This document shows positions 43,184-52,089 of a stretch of DNA of 64,000 nt, piece after piece. Where the stretch lies: NCBI RefSeq assembly GCF_002007605.1, contig NZ_CP019799.1:62001-126000 (forward strand), written 5' to 3'. The stretch's first letter is position 1, and the number at the start of each line of letters is the position of its first letter. Below the pieces are notes generated by a model. It searched no databases and was not told where the DNA came from. It saw only the letters and a program-made list of their open reading frames with translations. The position numbers and the translations under genes are program-made. This DNA is from Cellvibrio sp. PSBB023. GTDB lineage: Bacteria; Pseudomonadota; Gammaproteobacteria; Pseudomonadales; Cellvibrionaceae.

Positions 43184-43981
43184 TTACAGCACTTTTGCCA
43201 AATAACGCTCAAGCGCACGATTCGCTGCTATCAAACCAAAACTGGCAGTGACCATCATGCTGGAGCCAAAACCACCCGCGCAATCCAGCTTTACACCATC
43301 GGCCAGTGCTTGTTTATCCATGCACACTGAACCGTCGGGTTTGGGGTAGACCATCTGCTCGGTGGAGTAGACGGCATCCACGCGGAACTTGCGGTTTTTA
43401 TCGCGCGCAAAATTGTGGTGGCGATACAACTGGGTGCGCACTTTGCCAAGCATGGGGTCGCAAATGCTGCGGCCCAGATCATCCACCGTGACCGCTTGCG
43501 GGTTGCGCTTGCCGCCGGAGGAACCGATGGTGATCAAGCGCACTTTAATCGCCAAACAATAAGCCACTAGCCTCGCTTTCAAGTGGGCAGCGTCAATCGC
43601 ATCAATCACCACATGGTGCTGTTTGCCAATCAGCATTTTCATATTTTGATCGTCGATGAAATCCTCCACCGAATGAATAATCAGTTCGGGGTTGATATCG
43701 CGCAGGCGCTCGGAAATCACCTGGTTTTTGGATTGGCCAATGGTGGACTGCAAGGCGTGGGATTGGCGGTTGGTATTGGTGATGCACACCTCATCCATCT
43801 CGATCAGTGTCAGCTCGCCCACACCACTGCGCGCCAGCGCCTCCGCGACCCAGGTCCCCACACCGCCCAAACCAATCACCGCAAAATGCGCATTGGTCAG
43901 TGCGGGCAGGGCAGCTTGGCCGTAAAGTCGCGCGATACCACCAAAGCGTTGGAGGTAAGCGGGGGTGAGAGATCTGGTCAT
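43184..43981 (-). CDS. tcdA: tRNA threonylcarbamoyladenosine dehydratase (TcdA/CsdL)
   Basis: 265 residues of the E1-like ThiF/MoeB superfamily. The nucleotide-binding motif is GLGGVGTWVAEALARSG near 37-53. ITNTNRQSHAL, GSSGGKRNP and LDCAGGFGSS are typical of TcdA. It dehydrates t6A at position 37 of tRNAs to the cyclic form, using ATP. It ends 26 bases from the convergent SufE/CsdE gene, and the pairing supports a functional link. Confidence 0.93.
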   Translation of the reverse strand: MTRSLTPAYLQRFGGIARLYGQAALPALTNAHFAVIGLGGVGTWVAEALARSGVGELTLIEMDEVCITNTNRQSHALQSTIGQSKNQVISERLRDINPELIIHSVEDFIDDQNMKMLIGKQHHVVIDAIDAAHLKARLVAYCLAIKVRLITIGSSGGKRNPQAVTVDDLGRSICDPMLGKVRTQLYRHHNFARDKNRKFRVDAVYSTEQMVYPKPDGSVCMDKQALADGVKLDCAGGFGSSMMVTASFGLIAANRALERYLAKVL

Positions 43982-44095
43982 AGGCGCATCGCTGTAAGTT
44001 TGGGGATATCGAGTAAAAGGTTGGTGCTTGCAGTTGATGCTGTGTTATAGAAGTCTCATCGAACAGCCGGCTGTAAAACCTTATTTTTCTGATGA

Positions 44096-44824
44096 TTATT
44101 CTTCGCTAATTAATACTTTGCTTCCGAAATAGTCCGCTAAAAATATCGGGAAGGCAGCAAGTATAGATATTTCACCCCTCGGTACAAATTGGTCAAGCTG
44201 AGCTTGTGCAATCAGTTGCTGGTCAATGACCGGAGTTTGGTCATTACTGCCGCTAATTAAATAATTGGCTTTTTGTAGATTGACGCTTATCAGACCTTGC
44301 CAGACAGGCTTGTTAATTTTACGTGCATCTTGATAGATGGGATTGCCGCGCTCTGCCGATAGCGGTTTGTAATGCTTGCCTGCACAGTCATCTAGTCTTG
44401 CTGTGCGCGTGAGGTATTCTATATGGTCGTTAATGTCTCTTATGGCTTCGATCATGGGATAACTGATAAACAGTTTGCCTTGTTCAGTCTCGTTATCGAA
44501 CAGGGCAAGCATGTCTAAAAGTTTTTGTGGATCGAATTGTTGATCGTGCGGTTCCATGTCAAAAAATAGGTAAATTTGACTAATTTGATCGCGCCTTAGA
44601 TTGGTGAGTAACTCCATGTTTTTGGCTAGAGGATTAAGCTCTTTTATTAGATCGAAAGGATCTAGATCATCTTCCGCATTAAGTTGTTTGTACAACTCGT
44701 AAATATCATTCTTAAAGCTCACCAGAATACGGCTCTGCTGGCCGTCAAAGAAGGCCCTCTCCAGGCTTTGGAAGTACAATTTTTCTAGGCGTTCACCTTC
44801 AAATACAAACAGTGTTCGCTCCAT
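44096..44824 (-). CDS. TOPRIM/RloB-like protein, partner of AAA ATPase
   Basis: 242 residues. The N-terminal strand LFVFEGERLEKLYF (5-18) has the acidic motif of RloB/DUF4435-like TOPRIM nucleases, and IYLFFDMEPHD (84-94) supplies the D-x-E plus a further aspartate. YPMIEAIRD (122-130) matches the third conserved acidic position. Its start overlaps the ATPase stop (TAATG), so the two proteins should be made in equal amounts. Such pairs (AbiL, RloA-RloB, PARIS) act in phage defence; the exact family needs a structure-level comparison. Confidence 0.7.
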   Translation of the reverse strand: MERTLFVFEGERLEKLYFQSLERAFFDGQQSRILVSFKNDIYELYKQLNAEDDLDPFDLIKELNPLAKNMELLTNLRRDQISQIYLFFDMEPHDQQFDPQKLLDMLALFDNETEQGKLFISYPMIEAIRDINDHIEYLTRTARLDDCAGKHYKPLSAERGNPIYQDARKINKPVWQGLISVNLQKANYLISGSNDQTPVIDQQLIAQAQLDQFVPRGEISILAAFPIFLADYFGSKVLISEE

Positions 44825-45936
44825 TAGTTGGACATCCCTTTGTAAATCTTCTCTAAGTTGTGCGCTTTGCGAAGTTCTTTGCCTGTCAGTGCTGTAATGG
44901 GTTTTATAGTTTTATCCAGAATAAAATAGCAATCTGGTCGCAGAAGGTCGTTGCTCATTACGCCAGTATTGTGAGTGGTCATAATGGTTTGGCAACTGGA
45001 ATGAGCAATTTTGTTGAGGATATTAGACGCTAGTGCATGATGATAGAACGCATCGAACTCATCCATGTAGGCAAATGTGACCTCTTTGCTTTGAAAACGC
45101 AGCCACCAAAAGTAAAAAATGCCCAGCGAGAGTGTGCCGGTAGACGCGGCTGAAGCAAACTCCAGCTTCTTGTCGCCAAAGTCAAAATAAATACTTTTTT
45201 CGCCTTTGTTACTTAGGTCAACAAAGAGTGAGCATTCGATGCCTGCCTCATTAAGGAATTCTTCAAAGTCTGTTAATGATCCACTCTCAATAATGCTTTG
45301 TGATAAGCGTTTCACACCAATATTTTTCCCCACATATTCACCGGTTCGGGTGGAATCTAGTGATCTGAAAAAAACCATGCCTTCAATAAACTCAAATAGC
45401 TTGGCCAACACCTGATTGATTGGTGTTTCATCTAAAATAGCGTTGTTGCGCACATATTTAAGCAGAGAAATCTCAGAATTACCCACATCAGTTTTGAGCG
45501 ATTCAGCTCCTTGCAGATGAATGACGGCATGGTGGGATTTGCGGCGGTCTATATCTAAGACTTCATTACCACCAATAATTAGATTTTCGTAAACCATTTG
45601 CACGCGAGACTTTTTGCCGTAACGGTAGGCTATGTCGACTCCGTCAATGCAAAATTCGAAGGCAAATTCAGCGAGTTCGACGCCGTGGCCACCATTGAGG
45701 TAGTTATTATCCAGCGAGCTGAGGAAGCTGGGTGAGTCGATAAGATGCAATATTGGGTCAACCATGGCCAAGCCTAGATTGGACTTTCCGCCACCGTTAG
45801 GTCCGTAAACCATGGCATGCTGAATACTCCCATCCCTTACCACATGGGAGTTAAACTCGTATTGCTGGCTTGATAGGTCAAAAATTAGCCAATCAGAGAA
45901 GTTTCGGAAATTTTTCACGGAAAATTTGCGCAACAT
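44824..45936 (-). CDS. AAA15-type ATPase (RloA/AbiLi-like)
   Basis: 370 residues from the ATG at 45936, with GAGGAAAG upstream; the frame back to 46038 lacks a ribosome site. The order is RKFSVKNFRNF at the start, Walker A GPNGGGKS (45-52), an ABC-type signature STGTLSLG near 265-272, Walker B FAYMDEFD (288-295), TTHNTGVMS (320-328) and the end motif RKAHNLEKIYKG. The last is typical of the AAA15/OLD-like ATPases used in defence systems. It heads a two-gene operon with the TOPRIM-like protein. Confidence 0.85.
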   Translation of the reverse strand: MLRKFSVKNFRNFSDWLIFDLSSQQYEFNSHVVRDGSIQHAMVYGPNGGGKSNLGLAMVDPILHLIDSPSFLSSLDNNYLNGGHGVELAEFAFEFCIDGVDIAYRYGKKSRVQMVYENLIIGGNEVLDIDRRKSHHAVIHLQGAESLKTDVGNSEISLLKYVRNNAILDETPINQVLAKLFEFIEGMVFFRSLDSTRTGEYVGKNIGVKRLSQSIIESGSLTDFEEFLNEAGIECSLFVDLSNKGEKSIYFDFGDKKLEFASAASTGTLSLGIFYFWWLRFQSKEVTFAYMDEFDAFYHHALASNILNKIAHSSCQTIMTTHNTGVMSNDLLRPDCYFILDKTIKPITALTGKELRKAHNLEKIYKGMSN

Positions 45937-46163
45937 GGTGCTTTCCTCAATAAATTCAGGGTTCAGCATAACAGACTTGAATTTGTCCGTAAAAAAACTA
46001 CGGTACATGATGTGGTGTGCTGGTTGTTTACTCGGCAACGGAGATGAAGCCGGAACACAAGCCGCTACCGGTAAATCGGCAGGTCTCTGCTACACTCAGT
46101 CGGTTCGTAAAATGAAAATAACGGTGTTTAACCGTAACTTTGTAGGGAGAGTTAGGGAGAATC

Positions 46164-46781
46164 ATGAATACCGCTGCGTTTGCCACTGCGTACCTGATCG
46201 ACGATGACAGTATTACCCTGGAATTAATGGAAGGCATTATTGAACCGATCGGCGTGACACCGCTCTGTTTTAACAGTGCTGAGGCGTTTCTCAGTGCTTA
46301 CAGCCCCCGCCCCTGTGAGTGTGTAATTTCCGATATGCGCATGCCCGGCGTGAGCGGCTTGCAATTGCACAAAGTCTTACAGGCACGCTACCCGGTGCCG
46401 CCCCCGCTGATTATTGTCACCGGTTATGCTGAAGTGAGTGCGGCGGTGGAGGCGATGAAGCAGGGCGCTTTTGATTTTGTAGAAAAGCCCATTCAGGGCC
46501 ATCAGTTTTTGGAGAAGTTACAAGCGGCGCTGGCACTCAGCCGCGAGTTGCACCACCAGCGCTTGCAATTGGCCACCCGCGAGGCGCGCATCGCCCTGTT
46601 AACCCCCAAAGAACAGGAAGTATTGCAGGAGGTATTGGAGGGCTTATCCAGTAAGGACATTGCCGCCAAGCTCAATTTGAGTGTGCGCACGGTGGAGAAT
46701 CATCGCGCGCGCATTATGGAGAAATTGCGCGTGGGTTCAGCGCTGGAATTGATGCGCGATTTTATAAGCCACGGGCGCTAG
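46164..46781 (+). CDS. FixJ/NarL-type response regulator
   Basis: 205 residues. The receiver domain has the acidic pair LIDDDS, the phosphorylated aspartate D57 in VISDMRMPG, and the late EKPI. The C-terminal LuxR helix-turn-helix is LTPKEQEVLQEVLEGLSSKD followed by IAAKLNLSVRTVENHR. The layout matches FixJ-type transcription regulators. It starts a cluster with CheR, receiver-EAL and a hybrid kinase, and probably is phosphorylated by that kinase. Confidence 0.9.
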   Translation: MNTAAFATAYLIDDDSITLELMEGIIEPIGVTPLCFNSAEAFLSAYSPRPCECVISDMRMPGVSGLQLHKVLQARYPVPPPLIIVTGYAEVSAAVEAMKQGAFDFVEKPIQGHQFLEKLQAALALSRELHHQRLQLATREARIALLTPKEQEVLQEVLEGLSSKDIAAKLNLSVRTVENHRARIMEKLRVGSALELMRDFISHGR

Positions 46782-46899
46782 GGGTTTCTCCTTACCTGCT
46801 GTGAGTAATTTTACTCTCTCATTTTTTCCCACCAACCATCACAATAGACATCACTGCTACCGATCATTATTCGGCAACACGTTCATATTGGATGGTTAG

Positions 46900-47739
46900 A
46901 TGAGTTTCCGCAGCGACATCAGCGCTTTTGCCCTGCACAGAATCCGCGATTTTGTACACCGCACTGCCGGCATTGTGATTGGCCCGGATAAAACCGCGCT
47001 GGTGACAGGCCGTTTATGGCGTCGGTTGGCGATTTGCGGCCTGCCCAGCTACGACGCCTATGTCGATTTCATCGCCCGCCCCGAAGGTGCCCAAGAGCGC
47101 AGCGTCATGCTCGACTTGCTCACCACCAACGAAACCTATTTTTTCCGCGAACCGGCGCATTTTGATTTTTTGCGCAATGAGATTATTCCCCAGCATGGCA
47201 ATGGCACTTTGCGTGTCTGGTGTGCTGCTGCCTCCACTGGCGAAGAGCCTTACAGCCTGGCGATGGTATTGGCCGATTGTGTTGGCAACCGCTGGGACAT
47301 GCTGGCGACTGATATTTCCAGTGCAGTGATTGCGCAGGCGCGCAAAGGCGTGTATCGCGCTGAACGCCTCAACCACATGCCCGCCGATTATTTAAAGCGC
47401 TTTTGTCGCCGTGGTATTGGCGAGTATGAGGGCATGTTAGCCGTGGTGCCTTCGCTGCGTGAGCAGGTCAACTTTGATTTACATAACTTGCTGAATACGC
47501 GCCCCGACAGCGAGCAGTTTGATGTGATTTTTTTGCGCAATGTGCTGATTTATTTTGATAACCCCACCAAGCAGCGTGTACTTGCCAATGTGTTGCGTGT
47601 GTTGCGCCCCGGTGGCTGGTTGATTCTCGGTCACTGCGAAAGCCTGCAAGGTTTGCAGGTGCCAGTGGATACCCTGCGCCCATCCATTTATCGCAAACCG
47701 GCGATGGATAGGCGCGCATTCACCCGAATTGCCAGTTAA
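46900..47739 (+). CDS. cheR: CheR-type chemoreceptor methyltransferase
   Basis: 279 residues. The N-terminal helical domain, the NETYFFREPAHFDFL motif, the SAM-binding AASTGEEPYSLA and the late VIFLRNVLIYFD and HCESL are all in CheR order. It methylates receptor glutamates with S-adenosylmethionine. No receptor, CheB or CheA is near, so it may serve receptors elsewhere or act in a Wsp-like signalling system. It is 17 bases upstream of the next gene. Confidence 0.92.
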   Translation: MSFRSDISAFALHRIRDFVHRTAGIVIGPDKTALVTGRLWRRLAICGLPSYDAYVDFIARPEGAQERSVMLDLLTTNETYFFREPAHFDFLRNEIIPQHGNGTLRVWCAAASTGEEPYSLAMVLADCVGNRWDMLATDISSAVIAQARKGVYRAERLNHMPADYLKRFCRRGIGEYEGMLAVVPSLREQVNFDLHNLLNTRPDSEQFDVIFLRNVLIYFDNPTKQRVLANVLRVLRPGGWLILGHCESLQGLQVPVDTLRPSIYRKPAMDRRAFTRIAS

Positions 47740-47756
47740 GCAAAGAGGCATCACCT

Positions 47757-49040
47757 ATGATATCGCTGCACTCATCAATCAACTTGAGCCCCGTGGACGA
47801 TCTGCATGAGGATCTGTATCAGCGCGGTATATTGGTGGTGGATGACAGCAGCATGCATCGCTACAGCGCGCATTTGTGCCTGCGTGCATTTGGTATCGAC
47901 AACATAGTCGAAGTGCCCAATGGCAAGCTCGCGCTGGATCATTTAACCCGGCAGGTGCCGCCCCCGGCGGTGATGATGCTGGATTTGGAAATGCCGGTGA
48001 TGGATGGTATTGAAGTGCTGCAGCAAATTGCCACACTCGCACACAAACCGGCGGTTATTCTCGCCAGCAGCTCCGATGAAGTGCTGATCAGTGCCGTGGC
48101 CACCATGGCCGAAGCCCTGGGCATTACCTTGCTCGGCGCCTTTCGCAAACCGATTAATCCCGCTGATTTATCCGATGCCCTGAGCAGTTATGCCGCCGCG
48201 ACGGAAGTGCCGGAACCCCAGATCAAAAACGCCTTAAACATCGACCTTGCACAACTCAAGCAAGCATTGGAACGCGCCAGTATCCAGGTGTTTTATCAAC
48301 CCAAAATCGATTTAAGCACCATGAAAGTAGCGGGCGTAGAAGCGCTGGCACGCTGGAAAAACACCCAGGGTGACTGGATTCCGCCAAGCTTGTTTATCCC
48401 TTTGGCGGAAGAGCACGGCTTGATTGGCGATTTAACCCTCTCGCTGCTGGAGCAAATCCTGCAGGACATGAACACCTGGTGGGAGCAGGGCAACTACATC
48501 CCGGTGGCGATGAATCTCTCCGCCAAATCCCTCGCGGAATTTAATCTGGCCAACGAAATTATCCAGCGAGTCATTCGCCAGGGAATTCCGGCCCATTTCA
48601 TCACCTTTGAAATTACCGAAAGTGCGCTGGTGGTCGACCTGCCTTCTGCACTTGCCACCATCAGCCGTTTGCGACTGAAAGGCTTTGGTATTTCTATCGA
48701 TGACTACGGCACCGGTTTTTCTTCCATGCAGCAGTTATCGCGCTTTCCGTTTTCTGAATTAAAAATCGACCGCTCCTTTGTGCACGGCGCACCGGAGCGG
48801 CAGTATTTGCGCAATATTTTAAAATCGGCCATTGATACCGGTATTCGTTTGGGCATTACCACCGTTGCCGAAGGTGTGGAGACAGAAGCCGAGCTACACT
48901 TGCTCAAGAGTCTGGGTTGTAACCAGGCGCAGGGGTTCCTGCTGGCGCGACCATTACCCGGACGCGAGCTGCTGGGCTGGATTGAACGTGCCGCGCAAAG
49001 TCAAACACCATATGCCAAACACCTATACCCGGATAGCTAA
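47757..49040 (+). CDS. Receiver-EAL cyclic-di-GMP phosphodiesterase
   Basis: 427 residues. The receiver domain shows LVVDDSS and the phosphorylation site D76 in MLDLEMPVMDG. The EAL domain has VEALARW (E195), FEITESAL, DDYGTGFSS and KIDRSFV; the metal and catalytic residues look complete, so activity is expected. It would hydrolyse cyclic di-GMP when phosphorylated, probably by the hybrid kinase encoded next. The gene shares an operon with CheR and the kinase. Confidence 0.92.
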   Translation: MISLHSSINLSPVDDLHEDLYQRGILVVDDSSMHRYSAHLCLRAFGIDNIVEVPNGKLALDHLTRQVPPPAVMMLDLEMPVMDGIEVLQQIATLAHKPAVILASSSDEVLISAVATMAEALGITLLGAFRKPINPADLSDALSSYAAATEVPEPQIKNALNIDLAQLKQALERASIQVFYQPKIDLSTMKVAGVEALARWKNTQGDWIPPSLFIPLAEEHGLIGDLTLSLLEQILQDMNTWWEQGNYIPVAMNLSAKSLAEFNLANEIIQRVIRQGIPAHFITFEITESALVVDLPSALATISRLRLKGFGISIDDYGTGFSSMQQLSRFPFSELKIDRSFVHGAPERQYLRNILKSAIDTGIRLGITTVAEGVETEAELHLLKSLGCNQAQGFLLARPLPGRELLGWIERAAQSQTPYAKHLYPDS

Positions 49041-52000
49041 TCATCCTGCCTGGATGGCAAAACTGTTTCGTGTTCTCTCGCTGGTTAATCCCACCCTCTT
49101 CTCAGCAGTGCTTGCCATAGCCCTGCTGATTTTTTCTACCCTGTTTGCGTTGCGCCACGTACACAATATGCAAGAGCGCATTGTGCGCGAGCACCTGCAA
49201 TCCTCACTCAATTCCTTTACCGAACTGATCAATGTCTGGCAGCAGCAAAACCTGGCGGCAATTCATATGCTGGCCAATTCCGTGCAAGGGCGCATGTTAT
49301 TGAAACAAGTTTTGCAGGAGCAGGGCGATAACCCGGCTACCCATCTGGCCCTGCGCGAGTGGTTGTACCCAGTGTTGATGGTGATGGGGTTTGACGGCTA
49401 TTCGGTGATGAATAACGAGCGCGTGCTTGTGGCGGCAAGCAGTGAGAGTTATCACAAACAGCCAGTGCGCATGGTAGAGACGCACGAAGTATTGGATAAA
49501 GCACTGGCGCAGCAGCCGGCTATTTCGCGCCCGGTAGCGGCAGCGCGCCCGCTCAATGGCCCGCGCGGGTCACAACCCGCCGGCACACTCATGCAAAACA
49601 TGTGTATTTCGTTTGAAACAGACGTGACACGCCCCGGGTATTTCTGTTTGCGATTTAATACCCAGTCCAGTTTTTTCCCCATTTTTTACAATGGCCGCAG
49701 TGGCAGTACCGGCGAAATTTATGCAATCGATCGCCGGGGTATTTTTGTCACCCCACCGCGTTTTTCGGCTGCCAAAAATGGCGATCCGATAATGGCAGAC
49801 GAGCTATCGCTGCAAGGCACCCAAAGCCCACTCACCCGGATGGTGGATTTTTTAATTAATCGCCAGGGCGGCTTTGTCAGCTTGGACTACGCGGATTATC
49901 GCGGTACTCGCGTTGCGGGTGCCGGGCGCTGGCTGGATGAAATGGAGCTGGGCATTATTGTCGAGCAGGACCTGCAGGAAGCCATGTCGCCCTACCTTGC
50001 CTCGCGCAATATTATCCTCGCGCTCAGCCTGGGGGCGAGTGTGTTAATTGTGCTGCTCACCGTCACTGCTATTATCAATCGCCGTCGCCTGGTGTCGCGC
50101 GAGGGGCGTTTTCGCTCACTGCTGGACAACCTGCCACCGCCCATTCACATGACCTCGCCCGACAACAAAATCACAGTGGTAAACCCCGCGTTTTGTGAGT
50201 TGGTTGGGTTGGATAAAGCCGATTTGCTCGGACGCGATATAGATACCTTACCGCTGCCCCCGTGGCTGCGCCCCCTGTTCGATGCCGAGCGCACACTGGG
50301 CACCGATTCCTACCGCAAGGATTTTGTTGCCGAAGTGGTCGATGCGGAAGGCATGCCGCGCTATTACCGCATTGTGCGTTTTCCGGTGGTATACAAACAC
50401 AAACAGGCACCCCAGGCGATTGCCTCTGTGTGGGTGGATTCTACCGAGCGGGTTGTGGCCGGCCAGCAACTGGCACAGGTCAATCAAAACCTTGAACTGC
50501 TGGTCAATGAGCGCACCCACGAACTAATGATGGCCAAAGACGAAGCCCTGGCGGCCTCCCAAACCAAGGCCGACTTCCTCGCCAATATGAGCCATGAAAT
50601 TCGTACGCCGCTCAACGCCATTATCGGGTTGGCCCACGTTGCACTCGCCAGCGGCCCAGAACCACGGTTGCGCACCTATCTGGAAAAAATGCGCGGCTCC
50701 GGCGAGCACCTGCTGCAAATCATCAACGACATTTTGAATTTCTCGCGCATGGAAGCTGGCAAACTCACCCTGGACAACAGCCCGTTTGCAATAGATCAGT
50801 TAGTGGATAAAACCCTGGACCTGGTGTTTGAAAAAGCCGCGGCCAAAGGCCTGTTGCTCAGGGCCGAGGTGGATCCCACCATCCCCAAACCGCTGTTGGG
50901 CGATGAACTGCGTTTAGGGCAGATCCTGATTAACTTCTGCGCCAATGCCGTGAAATTTACCGATCAGGGACGCGTAACCCTGCGTGTTACTTTGGTGCGC
51001 GATTGGCCGGAGCAGGTAGAACTGCTGTTTGAAGTGGAAGACACGGGCATAGGCATTGCCGCCGATGAGCAGCCCAAATTGTTCCAACCGTTTGAGCAGG
51101 TGGACACCTCCAGTGCGCGCCGCTTTGAAGGCACAGGGCTGGGTTTGTCCATTTGCAAAAACCTGGCGGAGTTGATGCAGGCGCATATCGATGTCAAAAG
51201 CACTCTGGGGCAGGGCAGCTGCTTTCGGTTGCGCGTCACGCTGGATAAACAGGTGCACATCGCCGCTATGGAAACACCGGTGGAACAACCTGCCGAACAA
51301 CCGCTGCCAGAGCGCTGCCCGGTATTGGTGGTGGAGGACAACCTGCTCAACCAGGAAATTATCCAAACCATGCTCACCGCCATGGGGGTGCAAGTGACCT
51401 GTGTCGGTTCAGGGCCAGAGGCCATTGCGGCGGTACAGAAGCAAGGGTTTGCGCTGATTTTTATGGATATCCAACTGCCGGGCATGGATGGTGTGGAAGC
51501 GGCGGCGCGTATCAGGACGCTGGCGGCCGGCACCTTTATCCCGATTGTGGCCGTCACCGCCAATGCCTTGCCGGGTGATAGGGAAGCCTACCTTGCCGCC
51601 GGTATGGACGATTATCTGGCCAAGCCGATTGAACCGGCGCAATTGCAATCGGTGTTGTTGCGCTGGGGGCAGGCACAGCATCAGGTTGTGCCATTGGTCG
51701 CGGCGGCCAACCCGTTTGATATTCTGCGGCGTGGCGGTATAGATACAGCGCGCGCGCTGCACAACCTCATGCACAACGAAGCGCTCTATCGCCGCTTATT
51801 GGAGCGTTTTGCCTCTGAGCGTAGCAACCTGGTGGCGGGGTTGGCCGACTTGGTCGCGCACGACCCGGTGGATGCCCTTAATCAAGTGCATTCGCTCAAA
51901 TCCCTCGCGGGCAGTTTGGGTATGAATAGGCTGGAACAAGTCGCGCAACAACTGGAGCAGTTATTGCGCGACGGCAGTGACGATCAAACAGCGTTGCCTA

Positions 52001-52089
52001 ACGCTTGCCGCACCCTGAGTGACGAGTTGCAGGCCATGATCGAACTGGTGCGACTGGGGTTGCCCCTGGCAGTACCTAGTGCGGGTTGA
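49012..52089 (+). CDS. Hybrid sensor histidine kinase with receiver and Hpt domains
   Basis: 1025 residues from the ATG at 49012, which overlaps the EAL gene by 29 bases; an ATG at 49054 is an alternative. Order: membrane helix (about 29-50), a periplasmic Cache-like sensor of roughly 270 residues, a second helix (about 330-355), a PAS domain, the kinase core with phospho-accepting H528 in NMSHEIRTPLNAI, an ATP-binding domain with DTGIGI and GTGLGLSI, a receiver with D819, and an Hpt domain with H960 in VHSLKSLAGSLG. The phosphorelay could feed the two regulators upstream. It overlaps the convergent GGDEF gene by 14 bases. Confidence 0.92.
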   Translation: MPNTYTRIANHPAWMAKLFRVLSLVNPTLFSAVLAIALLIFSTLFALRHVHNMQERIVREHLQSSLNSFTELINVWQQQNLAAIHMLANSVQGRMLLKQVLQEQGDNPATHLALREWLYPVLMVMGFDGYSVMNNERVLVAASSESYHKQPVRMVETHEVLDKALAQQPAISRPVAAARPLNGPRGSQPAGTLMQNMCISFETDVTRPGYFCLRFNTQSSFFPIFYNGRSGSTGEIYAIDRRGIFVTPPRFSAAKNGDPIMADELSLQGTQSPLTRMVDFLINRQGGFVSLDYADYRGTRVAGAGRWLDEMELGIIVEQDLQEAMSPYLASRNIILALSLGASVLIVLLTVTAIINRRRLVSREGRFRSLLDNLPPPIHMTSPDNKITVVNPAFCELVGLDKADLLGRDIDTLPLPPWLRPLFDAERTLGTDSYRKDFVAEVVDAEGMPRYYRIVRFPVVYKHKQAPQAIASVWVDSTERVVAGQQLAQVNQNLELLVNERTHELMMAKDEALAASQTKADFLANMSHEIRTPLNAIIGLAHVALASGPEPRLRTYLEKMRGSGEHLLQIINDILNFSRMEAGKLTLDNSPFAIDQLVDKTLDLVFEKAAAKGLLLRAEVDPTIPKPLLGDELRLGQILINFCANAVKFTDQGRVTLRVTLVRDWPEQVELLFEVEDTGIGIAADEQPKLFQPFEQVDTSSARRFEGTGLGLSICKNLAELMQAHIDVKSTLGQGSCFRLRVTLDKQVHIAAMETPVEQPAEQPLPERCPVLVVEDNLLNQEIIQTMLTAMGVQVTCVGSGPEAIAAVQKQGFALIFMDIQLPGMDGVEAAARIRTLAAGTFIPIVAVTANALPGDREAYLAAGMDDYLAKPIEPAQLQSVLLRWGQAQHQVVPLVAAANPFDILRRGGIDTARALHNLMHNEALYRRLLERFASERSNLVAGLADLVAHDPVDALNQVHSLKSLAGSLGMNRLEQVAQQLEQLLRDGSDDQTALPNACRTLSDELQAMIELVRLGLPLAVPSAG

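Noticed and set aside
50914..51563. Two minus-strand frames of 159 and 199 codons
   Set aside because: Both are antisense to the catalytic and receiver parts of the hybrid kinase, which are fully conserved on the plus strand.
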